Origin: a virus
Virus record (IMG/VR): IMGVR_UViG_3300047560_000283
Location: 1 to 46,336 of that record
Direction: 5' to 3' (one strand)
DNA length: 46,336 bases
Both the position numbers and the translations under genes were made by a program. This document shows positions 33,154-40,523 of this stretch, piece after piece. Position 1 is the stretch's first letter. Each line of letters opens with the position of its first letter. Below the pieces are notes generated by a model. The model was not told where the DNA came from, searched no databases, and was given only the letters and a program-made list of their open reading frames with translations.

Positions 33154-34770
33154 TTAAGCATCCCTATCTGTATTTTCCGGAGTAAAGAACTCAGGAGCTT
33201 GGTTTTCATGCAGGGCCCAGGGCTCGTGCATCGGTATGCGTTTCATAATACTTTTTAACGGTTCTGATTTAGCGTACCTATTTTTACCTTCCCACTTCTC
33301 GCTAGAACTTGTAGCGATATTATCGTGTATTTGTAATTCTTCTGTTACTGCTGCTTCCGCTGCTTCTGCTGCGGCAGGTGCTTGCGGACCATTTAAATCA
33401 ATGCTTCCACCAGATAACACAAGTGCTGCGCCACCGATGCTAGCATTGCCACCGGCAGTCCATTTACTTTCGCCGCCGCTCTTAATATTCAATCCTGCTG
33501 CTGCGGTTGCATTAACATCGGCACCGCTCTTAATATCCATAGTTCCTGTAGACGTTACTTTAGTAGTACCTGTTGTATTAACATCTAAATTACCTTTAGT
33601 TGTAACTAATCCGTCGGCACCTATGACAATTTCTAAATTTGTAGCAACGTCAACGTGGAATCTGCCTTCCTCTGAACGCATATTAATATTGCGACCTGCT
33701 TCAAAATTAATGTCTCTATCAGCACGGAAGTTTAAATCATTTTCTGTATGAATGCTGATACTATCTTCTGCATAAATGTCTATCTTACCATTGCTGGTCA
33801 TTTCAATCCAAGTGGTGCCTTTAGCATTACCTATGTAGATTAAATCTTCGCTGTTGTGCAAAAGAATCTGATGTCCTGTTCTTGTGCGCACTCTAAAATA
33901 TTCATTGTACGGAATATTAGGATCGCCCTTCTCACCGTTTTCTGTATCAGCATATTCAACAGGGCCTTCACCTGCTGGAGTTTTTCTTTGATAACGATCT
34001 TCACCGTCATCAAATACCATTTGTGTTCCGCCCAGTCTGCTAACAGGAACTGGCTTTGGCGTTTGGCTCTGTTTTGTTCCAATAAATTGACTCTTAGATC
34101 CAGGGCCTCTGTTAAAAGGGCCAGGTGTTAAAATTCCAAATACAGAGTTAGGAATATCTCGTCTGCTAGTAGTTGTGGGAACTCCGCGAACGTCATCTTC
34201 TAACAAACCTTGTTCTAAGAATCTATCAGCTATCGGATGAATTGCTTTTTTATTTTTATCAATACTTAGACTCTTTTCTTGCTCATTTGCTTTTCGATTT
34301 ATTTCAGCAACAGGCAAAGCGTTTGTTGTATCGTATTTCTTTTTTTGTTCAGCAGAAGCAACAAACTCCGTTGATCCGCCGATTGCCGGGATCATCTGGT
34401 TAATAAATTTGCTAGGAGCACAGGCAATAAAATAACCGTTGTCTGGATCACCGTTAATAAAAGCACAAAGAATTGTAGTACCAATTTCTACCGTCGGAAA
34501 CCACATACCATAACTTTTTTGTGTGTCGTTATAGTCGTCTTTATTGAGCCCCATAAACTCATAACCAGTGGCGCCGTAGAACGGACTTGCATACTTTACA
34601 GGAAATGACTGGTTTAAATCGCCAATCGTATTTCCGTTTTCTCTAAGTAAGGTAACCTGGAGGCCCGACATAAAAGTAGGATCTAGAAAACCAACTACCT
34701 TAGCTGTCATAATGCCTGTTGGTAATTTTCCTTCGCCTTCTTTAACCGGGGTTCTTGTTTCTTGTCCCAT
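33154..34770 (-). CDS. gp5: Baseplate central spike protein, gp5-like without lysozyme domain
   Basis: A 538-aa spike at the tip of the tail tube. Residues 1-130 form an OB-fold like that of gp5/VgrG (VEIGTTILCAFINGDPDNGYFIACAP near 93-117). A linker of about 200 residues leads to a repetitive region, near 320-458, of short alternating strands (WIEMTSNGKIDIYAEDSISI, NLDVNTTGTTKVTSTGTMDI, GGSIDLNG), the signature of the intertwined triple-stranded beta-helix. A C-terminal tail carries IPMHEPWALHEN. T4 gp5 carries a lysozyme between the OB-fold and the helix; no such domain or catalytic pattern is apparent here. Murein cutting must therefore come from another protein or be unnecessary. It follows the hub gene by 3 bases. 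Confidence 0.88.
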   Translation of the reverse strand: MGQETRTPVKEGEGKLPTGIMTAKVVGFLDPTFMSGLQVTLLRENGNTIGDLNQSFPVKYASPFYGATGYEFMGLNKDDYNDTQKSYGMWFPTVEIGTTILCAFINGDPDNGYFIACAPSKFINQMIPAIGGSTEFVASAEQKKKYDTTNALPVAEINRKANEQEKSLSIDKNKKAIHPIADRFLEQGLLEDDVRGVPTTTSRRDIPNSVFGILTPGPFNRGPGSKSQFIGTKQSQTPKPVPVSRLGGTQMVFDDGEDRYQRKTPAGEGPVEYADTENGEKGDPNIPYNEYFRVRTRTGHQILLHNSEDLIYIGNAKGTTWIEMTSNGKIDIYAEDSISIHTENDLNFRADRDINFEAGRNINMRSEEGRFHVDVATNLEIVIGADGLVTTKGNLDVNTTGTTKVTSTGTMDIKSGADVNATAAAGLNIKSGGESKWTAGGNASIGGAALVLSGGSIDLNGPQAPAAAEAAEAAVTEELQIHDNIATSSSEKWEGKNRYAKSEPLKSIMKRIPMHEPWALHENQAPEFFTPENTDRDA

Positions 34771-34773
34771 TTA

Positions 34774-37119
34774 TTATCCCATAAAATCGCCAAGTGCGGC
34801 GTTATTTGCAGCAATCTCTGCATCTGACAATTCAGACGGAGTATCTGCAGGCGACGTCTTCGGTGGCTCAACCTTAGTTGTGTCGTACATTGTTTGATTC
34901 TGTTTACTAATTGTTGCTTGACCTTGATAATCAATTTCCTGATTAACTTGACGAGCTAGATCTAATGTTTGTTGGAACGTACCATTAGAAAATCTATTCT
35001 CTATACTCTTAACATGATATATTCCGCTGAACGGAGTTACTGCTCCGCCATCTGGAAATCCCATTAGACCGCCCTGACCTGTTGTGCCTAGATTAGGCTC
35101 TAACGGATTTCTCCAGGTAATATAAACAAATATTTGGCTTCCTTCCCAATTCATAGAACCATCTGAATTAACTTGTTCGTTAGGACCGTATTCTGCGAGA
35201 TAGTTAGAATTGATTCCGCTGTCTGATAAGAAATATAAATCACCCAATATTTCAATTTTTACAGATGTTAAATCGCTGCTGGCCTGGAATGCTTTGTTAA
35301 ATGAATCCGCAATAACTTGTTCAACTGTTTTTTCACCAGACGCTGTAGGCGATGCTAATTTAGGATCACCTTTTACAGACGGGGATCCTGACGCCGATGT
35401 TGCACTCTCTGGTGCATCACCTGTTTTCAATCTTGCTTGAGGGGTTGCATCAGGTGCTGCATTTTGTTGGTCTGTGTTTGCTATTCGAGTATGTTGGCTT
35501 GGAGGGCGTGGCATAACTCCAGTGTAGAACATTCCGTTAAAAGTTAAATCAAATTTTAAAATGTCGTTGTTTTGTCCTGTATACAAATAGTCGTAACGTT
35601 TAGCTATAACTCTCTGTAGATTACTCTCTCCGGCTGTAACCGAACTAGGATTTTTAAAAATTGCGGCACTAACTTTAAAAGGCACAACTCTATAAATGAA
35701 TCGTTTAGCTCTTATGTTTCTAACTTTATCGTAATCTAACAACTGTATTTGCACGTCAATTCTAAACCAGGAGATCATGCCTTTGTCGTCAATCTGTTCA
35801 CCTTTTAATTTGTTAACACAATATTCTGATGACAGCACTACCATTTTAATAATTTCTGTAATCTTTGTTCCTTGTGAAAAAACAATCTCACGTTGCTTAG
35901 GATCAATAGACATACTATCGCGTTTGATTCTTCCTGTAGTTTCGTCGTAAACATCGCCTTCTAGTTTAAAGAGATAGTTACCGCCCGATGATTCAGAGAA
36001 CCCCATGCTAGAATAACCTATTTCGCCTTCACCCCAGTTATCCTGGGCTGCATCTCGGTCAACTGATTCAATGCGCTGTGTTTTTTCAGCCTTAGGATCT
36101 GCCATTGCTCTTAAAACTTCTGCTACAGAATTGTCGTCTAGTCCAACACGGTCACTTGCATCTACAGGAAATACAACTTCGTATAAATCAGGAAGCTCTG
36201 CTTGGCCAGCATCTACTTTTTCTAATTGTATTGTATTCAACGCAGTACATAAACTTTGTGGTCCCGAAGTTAATACTTCGTTAACTGTCATTCCTGTAAT
36301 TTTTAAATCTGTTGTTAAATTATTAACAACATCACTAAAGCCCTGGTGATGGAAAGGAGACGCATCTACTTTATATTTGCTGCCGCCTTCGTTAACATTA
36401 AACTCAACTTTAGTAATTTTAATTGTAAAATATTTTGTTAATTCGTCTGAGGATGCAAAGATTGCACCATTGTCTTGGAAACCTGCAAATTCTAATTTTA
36501 ACAAATATGGTGTGTCATTTAAGTATGACGGAAATCCAGCATCCAATGCTGCTGCTTGTAGACTTTGTAAAAACAACCCCAACGAATAAGGTTCATAAAT
36601 TTCAAAAGTAAAACTACTGACGTTGGTGTTACCTGTTTTTGCAGACCCGCCCAACTGAGCATTCATAACAACGTTATCAATAAAATATTCAGGGGCGCCG
36701 TATGCTGTGTTTGCTCGTTCAGAGTCGTATCTCCCAGCAGAAGACATTACTACGTGTTTTAATGCCGCAGGATTTCCTCTGTAAGTAGTTGGATCATTAA
36801 ACTGATTAGGTTCAAGACAACATAAAGTCCACAACGGAGTGTATGAAGCAAACTGCTCTAGAACGTTAGGATAAGGAGGACCACCTGCAGGCGGTTTCTG
36901 AAATGCAAAACTTTTAATTAAAGGAATCTTAGTTGTGTCTGAAACAATTTTATTAAGACTATTAAGATTTAGTGTTGCCGCAGATTCAGATATAGCGTTA
37001 GTAATATTCCTAACACTTCCTATGTTTACATTAACAGCATTGGCAATCTGTGATATTGGATTGCCGTCTGGCCTTAATAAATTTCCAACTGTTTGCCCTA
37101 GATCTCTAAACAATGACAT
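34774..37119 (-). CDS. Baseplate hub protein (gp27-equivalent)
   Basis: A 781-aa protein immediately before the spike gene, the position expected for the hub that joins the tail tube to the spike. Residues about 170-290 contain FTFEIYEPYSLGLFLQSLQ, TPYLLKLEFAGFQDNG and TIKITKVEFNVNEGGSKYKVDASP, consistent with the tube-like barrel domains of gp27/gpD-type hubs. Later blocks (KRFIYRVVPFKVSAAIFK, YDYLYTGQNNDILKFDLTFNGMFY) look like the second barrel. A Ser/Ala/Pro linker near 545-600 separates a C-terminal domain with VFVYITWRNP-like strands. It is about twice the length of T4 gp27. Assignment rests on position and fold pattern. The ribosome binding site is AGGAG, with a 1-base gap to the preceding gene. 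Confidence 0.75.
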   Translation of the reverse strand: MSLFRDLGQTVGNLLRPDGNPISQIANAVNVNIGSVRNITNAISESAATLNLNSLNKIVSDTTKIPLIKSFAFQKPPAGGPPYPNVLEQFASYTPLWTLCCLEPNQFNDPTTYRGNPAALKHVVMSSAGRYDSERANTAYGAPEYFIDNVVMNAQLGGSAKTGNTNVSSFTFEIYEPYSLGLFLQSLQAAALDAGFPSYLNDTPYLLKLEFAGFQDNGAIFASSDELTKYFTIKITKVEFNVNEGGSKYKVDASPFHHQGFSDVVNNLTTDLKITGMTVNEVLTSGPQSLCTALNTIQLEKVDAGQAELPDLYEVVFPVDASDRVGLDDNSVAEVLRAMADPKAEKTQRIESVDRDAAQDNWGEGEIGYSSMGFSESSGGNYLFKLEGDVYDETTGRIKRDSMSIDPKQREIVFSQGTKITEIIKMVVLSSEYCVNKLKGEQIDDKGMISWFRIDVQIQLLDYDKVRNIRAKRFIYRVVPFKVSAAIFKNPSSVTAGESNLQRVIAKRYDYLYTGQNNDILKFDLTFNGMFYTGVMPRPPSQHTRIANTDQQNAAPDATPQARLKTGDAPESATSASGSPSVKGDPKLASPTASGEKTVEQVIADSFNKAFQASSDLTSVKIEILGDLYFLSDSGINSNYLAEYGPNEQVNSDGSMNWEGSQIFVYITWRNPLEPNLGTTGQGGLMGFPDGGAVTPFSGIYHVKSIENRFSNGTFQQTLDLARQVNQEIDYQGQATISKQNQTMYDTTKVEPPKTSPADTPSELSDAEIAANNAALGDFMG

Positions 37120-37120
37120 C

Positions 37121-37420
37121 TTAGACTCCTATGTATTTTTCTAGGTTTGACTTTTTAGGACAATAGATAACCGTACCCGGTTGGAAATCAAATATAGGAT
37201 CTTTAAGAACACTCATGTTGCGTTGTACAAATACCCACCACAATTCAGAATTTCCATACAGGTCAAATGCTAACAAGTCTGGTCTATGCTTGTAATGTGT
37301 TTCAATAGTGTAGGCGTAATCGTCGGCTTCGGCTGGCACGGGACGAATCGACAATAATTCCAAATGGAGGTTGTTTTCTTTAGTGGTATAGTACGGGGAC
37401 GTTTTTTTATATCTAGCCAT
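37121..37420 (-). CDS. gp53: Baseplate wedge protein, gp53-like/LysM-like
   Basis: A 99-aa protein with YAYTIETHYKHRPDLLAFDLYGNSELWWVFVQRN followed by DPIFDFQPGTVIYCP. The pattern of a short helix-rich unit, YGNxxLWWV and PGTxIxxP is shared by gp53-type wedge proteins and LysM-like tail proteins. T4 gp53 (196 aa) has the comparable YGNPQLYWVL; this one is about half as long and keeps only that core. In T4, gp53 clamps neighbouring wedges together. The start codon overlaps the gp48 stop (TAATG), with a GGAG site inside gp48, so the two are translationally coupled. Confidence 0.72.
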   Translation of the reverse strand: MARYKKTSPYYTTKENNLHLELLSIRPVPAEADDYAYTIETHYKHRPDLLAFDLYGNSELWWVFVQRNMSVLKDPIFDFQPGTVIYCPKKSNLEKYIGV

Positions 37421-38535
37421 TATAGAACTCCTTGGCCGCCTGTCATGCCGCCGTTAGCATAAGTCTTCAGATCAAATTGTCTTAGGCGTGTTCTATTATA
37501 GATAGGAGCAACAGTAACACTAATTGTTGACATAATAGGAACCCAGGTTGGTGTTGGTCCTTTTGTATATTTCAAATAATTTACGTCGTCTTTAAAATCT
37601 ACTGTAAAACTTTTTACTATAACTGGAACGTTATTAAAAACTCTTGCACCGTAACCAGACAGGTTACAAACAACCGGCGGATTGCCAACATTAGCTCCTT
37701 GGCCGTAAAACATCTTAGTTGCTGTTTTTAAAAATGTCGTTGCCTGGATCCAGTATTCTGCATCCAATTCATTTTCTACAGAAAATTCTCCAGTAATTTG
37801 AATATCGTCAATTTGGCTATTCTTGTAAGCATAGAACGGTTGAATATTATGCACGGGATCAATTTGTGTATAGTTGGCTTTCGAGCTTACAGAGATACTT
37901 GGCAAATAGGGCCACACAAATCCGCCTGTTTCAGAAAGTCTAGAAAATGCTCCGCCAAACAAGCCAAAGTTACAATTTAATTTTACACGCCAGTCATCTG
38001 CTGCACCCGATTTTAGCTCTACAAACGACCCCTGTTGCTTAAATAACTCTGCACCACTAGGTAGGTTCTTGCCCCTTGCCATGCTGAGAAGGTTGTTTAC
38101 CATTCCAGCAGCTGACGAAATTTGTCCAGCAATTTGCGCAAGTCCGCCACCTAACCCACCACTGGCCAAACCTAATTTGTTTAAACTAGCACCTATGGCA
38201 GCACTGGCATTACTAATCGATCCTGCTACGCCGCCCAAAGCACTAGCAGCGCCTCCTAATGCACCTTGTGCGTTTGATACAAGACTTTGTACAGGATTGC
38301 CTACGCCCCCTAACGCTGTGCCTGCTTTGCCTACCATTTCATTCATTGCTGAAGTTGCACCGTTTAAACCGCTGCCAATTTCGCCCCCTAATCTACCAAC
38401 CGTAGAATCTACGTTAGCTTTGAGAGAATCAAAGTTAATACTTTTTAGTGTACCTTCTGCCGAGGCTGCGGCTGCGCCTACCTGTTCTGAAACAGAGGAT
38501 ACTAATTTAGCCAAAGGGTTTGTAGATAATGCCAT
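37420..38535 (-). CDS. gp48: Baseplate tail tube cap gp48
   Basis: A 371-aa protein; T4 gp48 is 365 aa. The first 150 residues are low-complexity Ala/Gly/Ser/Leu helix (repeats such as GGVAGSISNASAAIG), and the C-terminal half is a tube-like fold: DWRVKLNCNFGLFG, YWIQATTFLKTATKMFYGQG, CNLSGYGARVFNNVPVIVKSFTVDF, STISVTVAPIYNRTRLRQFDL. In T4 gp48 sits on the hub and starts tail-tube assembly. The Ala/Gly-rich N-terminus probably reaches down to the hub. It is the first gene of the late minus-strand block, with a strong late promoter and an AGGAAA site 11 bases before the ATG. Confidence 0.8.
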   Translation of the reverse strand: MALSTNPLAKLVSSVSEQVGAAAASAEGTLKSINFDSLKANVDSTVGRLGGEIGSGLNGATSAMNEMVGKAGTALGGVGNPVQSLVSNAQGALGGAASALGGVAGSISNASAAIGASLNKLGLASGGLGGGLAQIAGQISSAAGMVNNLLSMARGKNLPSGAELFKQQGSFVELKSGAADDWRVKLNCNFGLFGGAFSRLSETGGFVWPYLPSISVSSKANYTQIDPVHNIQPFYAYKNSQIDDIQITGEFSVENELDAEYWIQATTFLKTATKMFYGQGANVGNPPVVCNLSGYGARVFNNVPVIVKSFTVDFKDDVNYLKYTKGPTPTWVPIMSTISVTVAPIYNRTRLRQFDLKTYANGGMTGGQGVL

Positions 38536-38560
38536 TTTGAACGAATTTTCCTGTTATCCA

Positions 38561-38570
38561 GTATTTATTC
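38561..38570 (-). promoter_or_regulatory. T4-type late promoter for the baseplate operon
   Basis: The minus strand reads GAATAAATAC. With T4 geometry transcription starts near 38556, giving a leader of about 21 nt that contains the AGGAAA site of gp48. It lies in the 63-base divergent gap between the baseplate block and the gene for the late sigma factor that would read it. Confidence 0.68.
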
Positions 38571-38581
38571 TTGACAAAATG

Positions 38582-38590
38582 TGCTATTAT
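38582..38590 (+). promoter_or_regulatory. Extended -10 promoter candidate for gp55
   Basis: TGCTATTAT (38582-38590) matches an extended -10 (TGnTATAAT) with one mismatch. The expected start is near 38597, only about 2 nt before the gp55 ATG, and no ribosome binding site precedes that ATG. No good -35 is found at proper spacing. Confidence 0.45.
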
Positions 38591-38598
38591 ATTAACTA

Positions 38599-39471
38599 AT
38601 GGAGAAACCACCGGAGATGAACACTACAGTACCTAAAGTAAAATATCTAACAAACAAGGACTTATTAAAAGAGATTCATTTAAGCAAAAATACGTATTGC
38701 TCTTATACTGCACCCGAATACGCAGATTACGATCTCATCCTTCCTAACCTAGGTAAACTTAATATTAGAACAATAGCAGAAGCTAAAAGAAATAGGGCTA
38801 CAAAACTATCAAAACAAGCCCACGAAACTGCTGTATTAACAGGCGGAAAAAAGTTACCCGCAAAAGACTTTGAAGTTGATTATAAAACTATTAAAAAATC
38901 AGATGTTGTGTTTAGAATAATGACATTTGAGCATATTCCTTTAGCGCCTGGTCGAAAGAAGACTTTAAAGAATACAGCAGATAGTCACGAGAAAGTAAAT
39001 TTCCCCCCGTTCCAGCATTACAAGTTTGATGACAATGATAACATTGTGTTAGTTGGAAAAAGTCATTGGAAGGGCGATTTAGAAACTGGCTCGTTTAACA
39101 AAGAGCACGGAAAGATGACTAACAACTTAGCTCGTATGTTTTTGAAATTATGTGAGCGTTACGCAACTAGAGGAAACGTTCGTGGATATACTTACAACGA
39201 TGAAATGCGCGGTCAAGCAATACTTCAGCTCACCCAAATTGGTTTACAATTTGATGAAAGCAAATCCGATAACCCGTTTGCTTACTATACCGCTGCTGTT
39301 ACTAATAGTTTTGTTCGCATCATTAATATCGAAAAACGTAATCAAAATATTCGAGATGATATTCTTGAAATGAATGGCATGAACCCTAGCTGGACTAGAC
39401 AGAACAGTGGAGGGAGTAATTATGGTGGACCTGTTAGCTCTGGTGGGGGAGATGGCGGTGACTGGGATTGA
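38599..39471 (+). CDS. gp55: Late-transcription sigma factor gp55
   Basis: A 290-aa homologue of T4 gp55 (185 aa), which directs host RNA polymerase to late promoters. Residues 195-260 contain the family hallmark: NDEMRGQAILQLTQIGLQFDESKSDNPFAYYTAAVTNSF, then IINIEKRNQNIRDDILEMNG, corresponding to the sigma region 2 helices that contact the -10 element and core polymerase. The first 150 residues, including NKDLLKEIHLSKNTYCSY and VVFRIMTFEHIPL, extend beyond T4 gp55. A Gly/Ser linker ends in the acidic-aromatic tail DGGDWD, a plausible sliding-clamp-binding end like that of T4 gp55/gp33. The start lacks a ribosome binding site and may be read from a near-leaderless RNA. A second in-frame ATG lies 6 codons further. 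Confidence 0.92.
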   Translation: MEKPPEMNTTVPKVKYLTNKDLLKEIHLSKNTYCSYTAPEYADYDLILPNLGKLNIRTIAEAKRNRATKLSKQAHETAVLTGGKKLPAKDFEVDYKTIKKSDVVFRIMTFEHIPLAPGRKKTLKNTADSHEKVNFPPFQHYKFDDNDNIVLVGKSHWKGDLETGSFNKEHGKMTNNLARMFLKLCERYATRGNVRGYTYNDEMRGQAILQLTQIGLQFDESKSDNPFAYYTAAVTNSFVRIINIEKRNQNIRDDILEMNGMNPSWTRQNSGGSNYGGPVSSGGGDGGDWD

Positions 39472-39497
39472 CCTTTGTGTTGTAAAAATAGTACAAT
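39468..39497 (+). promoter_or_regulatory. Sigma70-type promoter for gp47-gp46
   Basis: TTGACC (39468-39473), an 18-base spacer and TACAAT (39492-39497) make a good host-type promoter whose -35 overlaps the gp55 stop codon. The gp47 gene follows with an AAGGAG ribosome binding site. This would let the recombination genes be expressed before late transcription. Confidence 0.6.
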
Positions 39498-39512
39498 AGT
39501 AAAGGAGAACCT

Positions 39513-40523
39513 ATGTCATTATTCAAGAAAGTAGCGTGTTTTACCGATATTCATTTCGGTTTAAAATCAGGCAGCAGAACGCATAATCAGGATTGCGAGG
39601 AATTCGTTAATTGGTTTTGCGATACTGCACAAAAGGAAGGTTGCGAAACTGCAATCTTCCTAGGCGACTGGCACCACAACCGTAGTACTACTGATGTTAG
39701 TACAATGAACTATACAGTCAGTAACCTAGAAAAACTTAACAATAGCTTTGAAAAAGTATATCTCATTATGGGCAATCACGATGAGTTTTACAAAGACAAA
39801 CGCGAAATTCACAGTTTAGAATTTGCTAGACTGTTTCCTAACATCCATGTTGTTAACCAAACCCTAACACAAGGCGATGTTACTATTATGCCCTGGCTTA
39901 TTGCCGATGAATGGAAGAAGATCCCTGACATTAAAAGTCGTTACATCTTTGGACACTTAGAATTACCTAGCTTTTACATGAATGCAATGGTACAGATGCC
40001 TGACCACGGGCAAGTGCAGAGCAGTCATTTTGTAAATCAGGAATACGTGTTTACCGGACACTTCCACAAACGTCAAAATGCACAAAACATTTGGTACATT
40101 GGAAATGCGTTCCCTCATAACTATGCTGATGCTGGAGATGATGAACGAGGCATGATGATTTTAGAATGGGGTGGTACTCCTGAATTTAAATCCTGGCCTA
40201 ATCAGCCCGTATACCGTGTTTATAAGCTAAGTCAGATTATTGATAACCCAGAGGCACTACTTAAAGAAAAAATGCACTGTAGGGTTACAATTGACTTGCC
40301 TATTACATTTGAAGAAGCTAACTTTATCAAAGAACAATTTATTCCACAATTCAACTTGCGAGAACTAATGCTAATTCCGGAAAAGGTAGAAGTAGAATCA
40401 AATAATGTACCTATTGATATCAACTTCGAAAGTGTTGATACAATCGTTATGAATCAAATTAACGCAATCGAAAGCGAGAGCTACAACAAAAGTTTGTTAT
40501 TGGATATCTATAAAGAACTATGA
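39513..40523 (+). CDS. gp47: Recombination endonuclease subunit gp47 (SbcD/Mre11-like)
   Basis: A 336-aa metallophosphoesterase, equal in size to T4 gp47 (339 aa). The ordered metal-binding motifs are complete: FTDIHFG (D12, H14), FLGDWHHN near 49-56, MGNHDEF near 86-92, FGHLEL near 146 and TGHFHKR near 181-187. With gp46 it forms an Mre11-Rad50-like nuclease that resects DNA ends for recombination-dependent replication and helps degrade host DNA. The C-terminal region (from about 250) should bind gp46. The gene has its own sigma70-like promoter and a strong AAGGAG site, and its stop overlaps the gp46 start by 4 bases. Confidence 0.95.
   Translation: MSLFKKVACFTDIHFGLKSGSRTHNQDCEEFVNWFCDTAQKEGCETAIFLGDWHHNRSTTDVSTMNYTVSNLEKLNNSFEKVYLIMGNHDEFYKDKREIHSLEFARLFPNIHVVNQTLTQGDVTIMPWLIADEWKKIPDIKSRYIFGHLELPSFYMNAMVQMPDHGQVQSSHFVNQEYVFTGHFHKRQNAQNIWYIGNAFPHNYADAGDDERGMMILEWGGTPEFKSWPNQPVYRVYKLSQIIDNPEALLKEKMHCRVTIDLPITFEEANFIKEQFIPQFNLRELMLIPEKVEVESNNVPIDINFESVDTIVMNQINAIESESYNKSLLLDIYKEL

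Noticed and set aside
33236-33751. A 171-codon plus-strand frame opposite the spike gene
   Set aside because: It mirrors the repetitive beta-helix coding region, has no ribosome binding site or family match, and its composition is that of an antisense shadow.
38571-38576. TTGACA as the -35 of a gp55 promoter
   Set aside because: The only good -10 (TATTAT) is 8 bases away, and no acceptable -10 lies at 16-18 bases.
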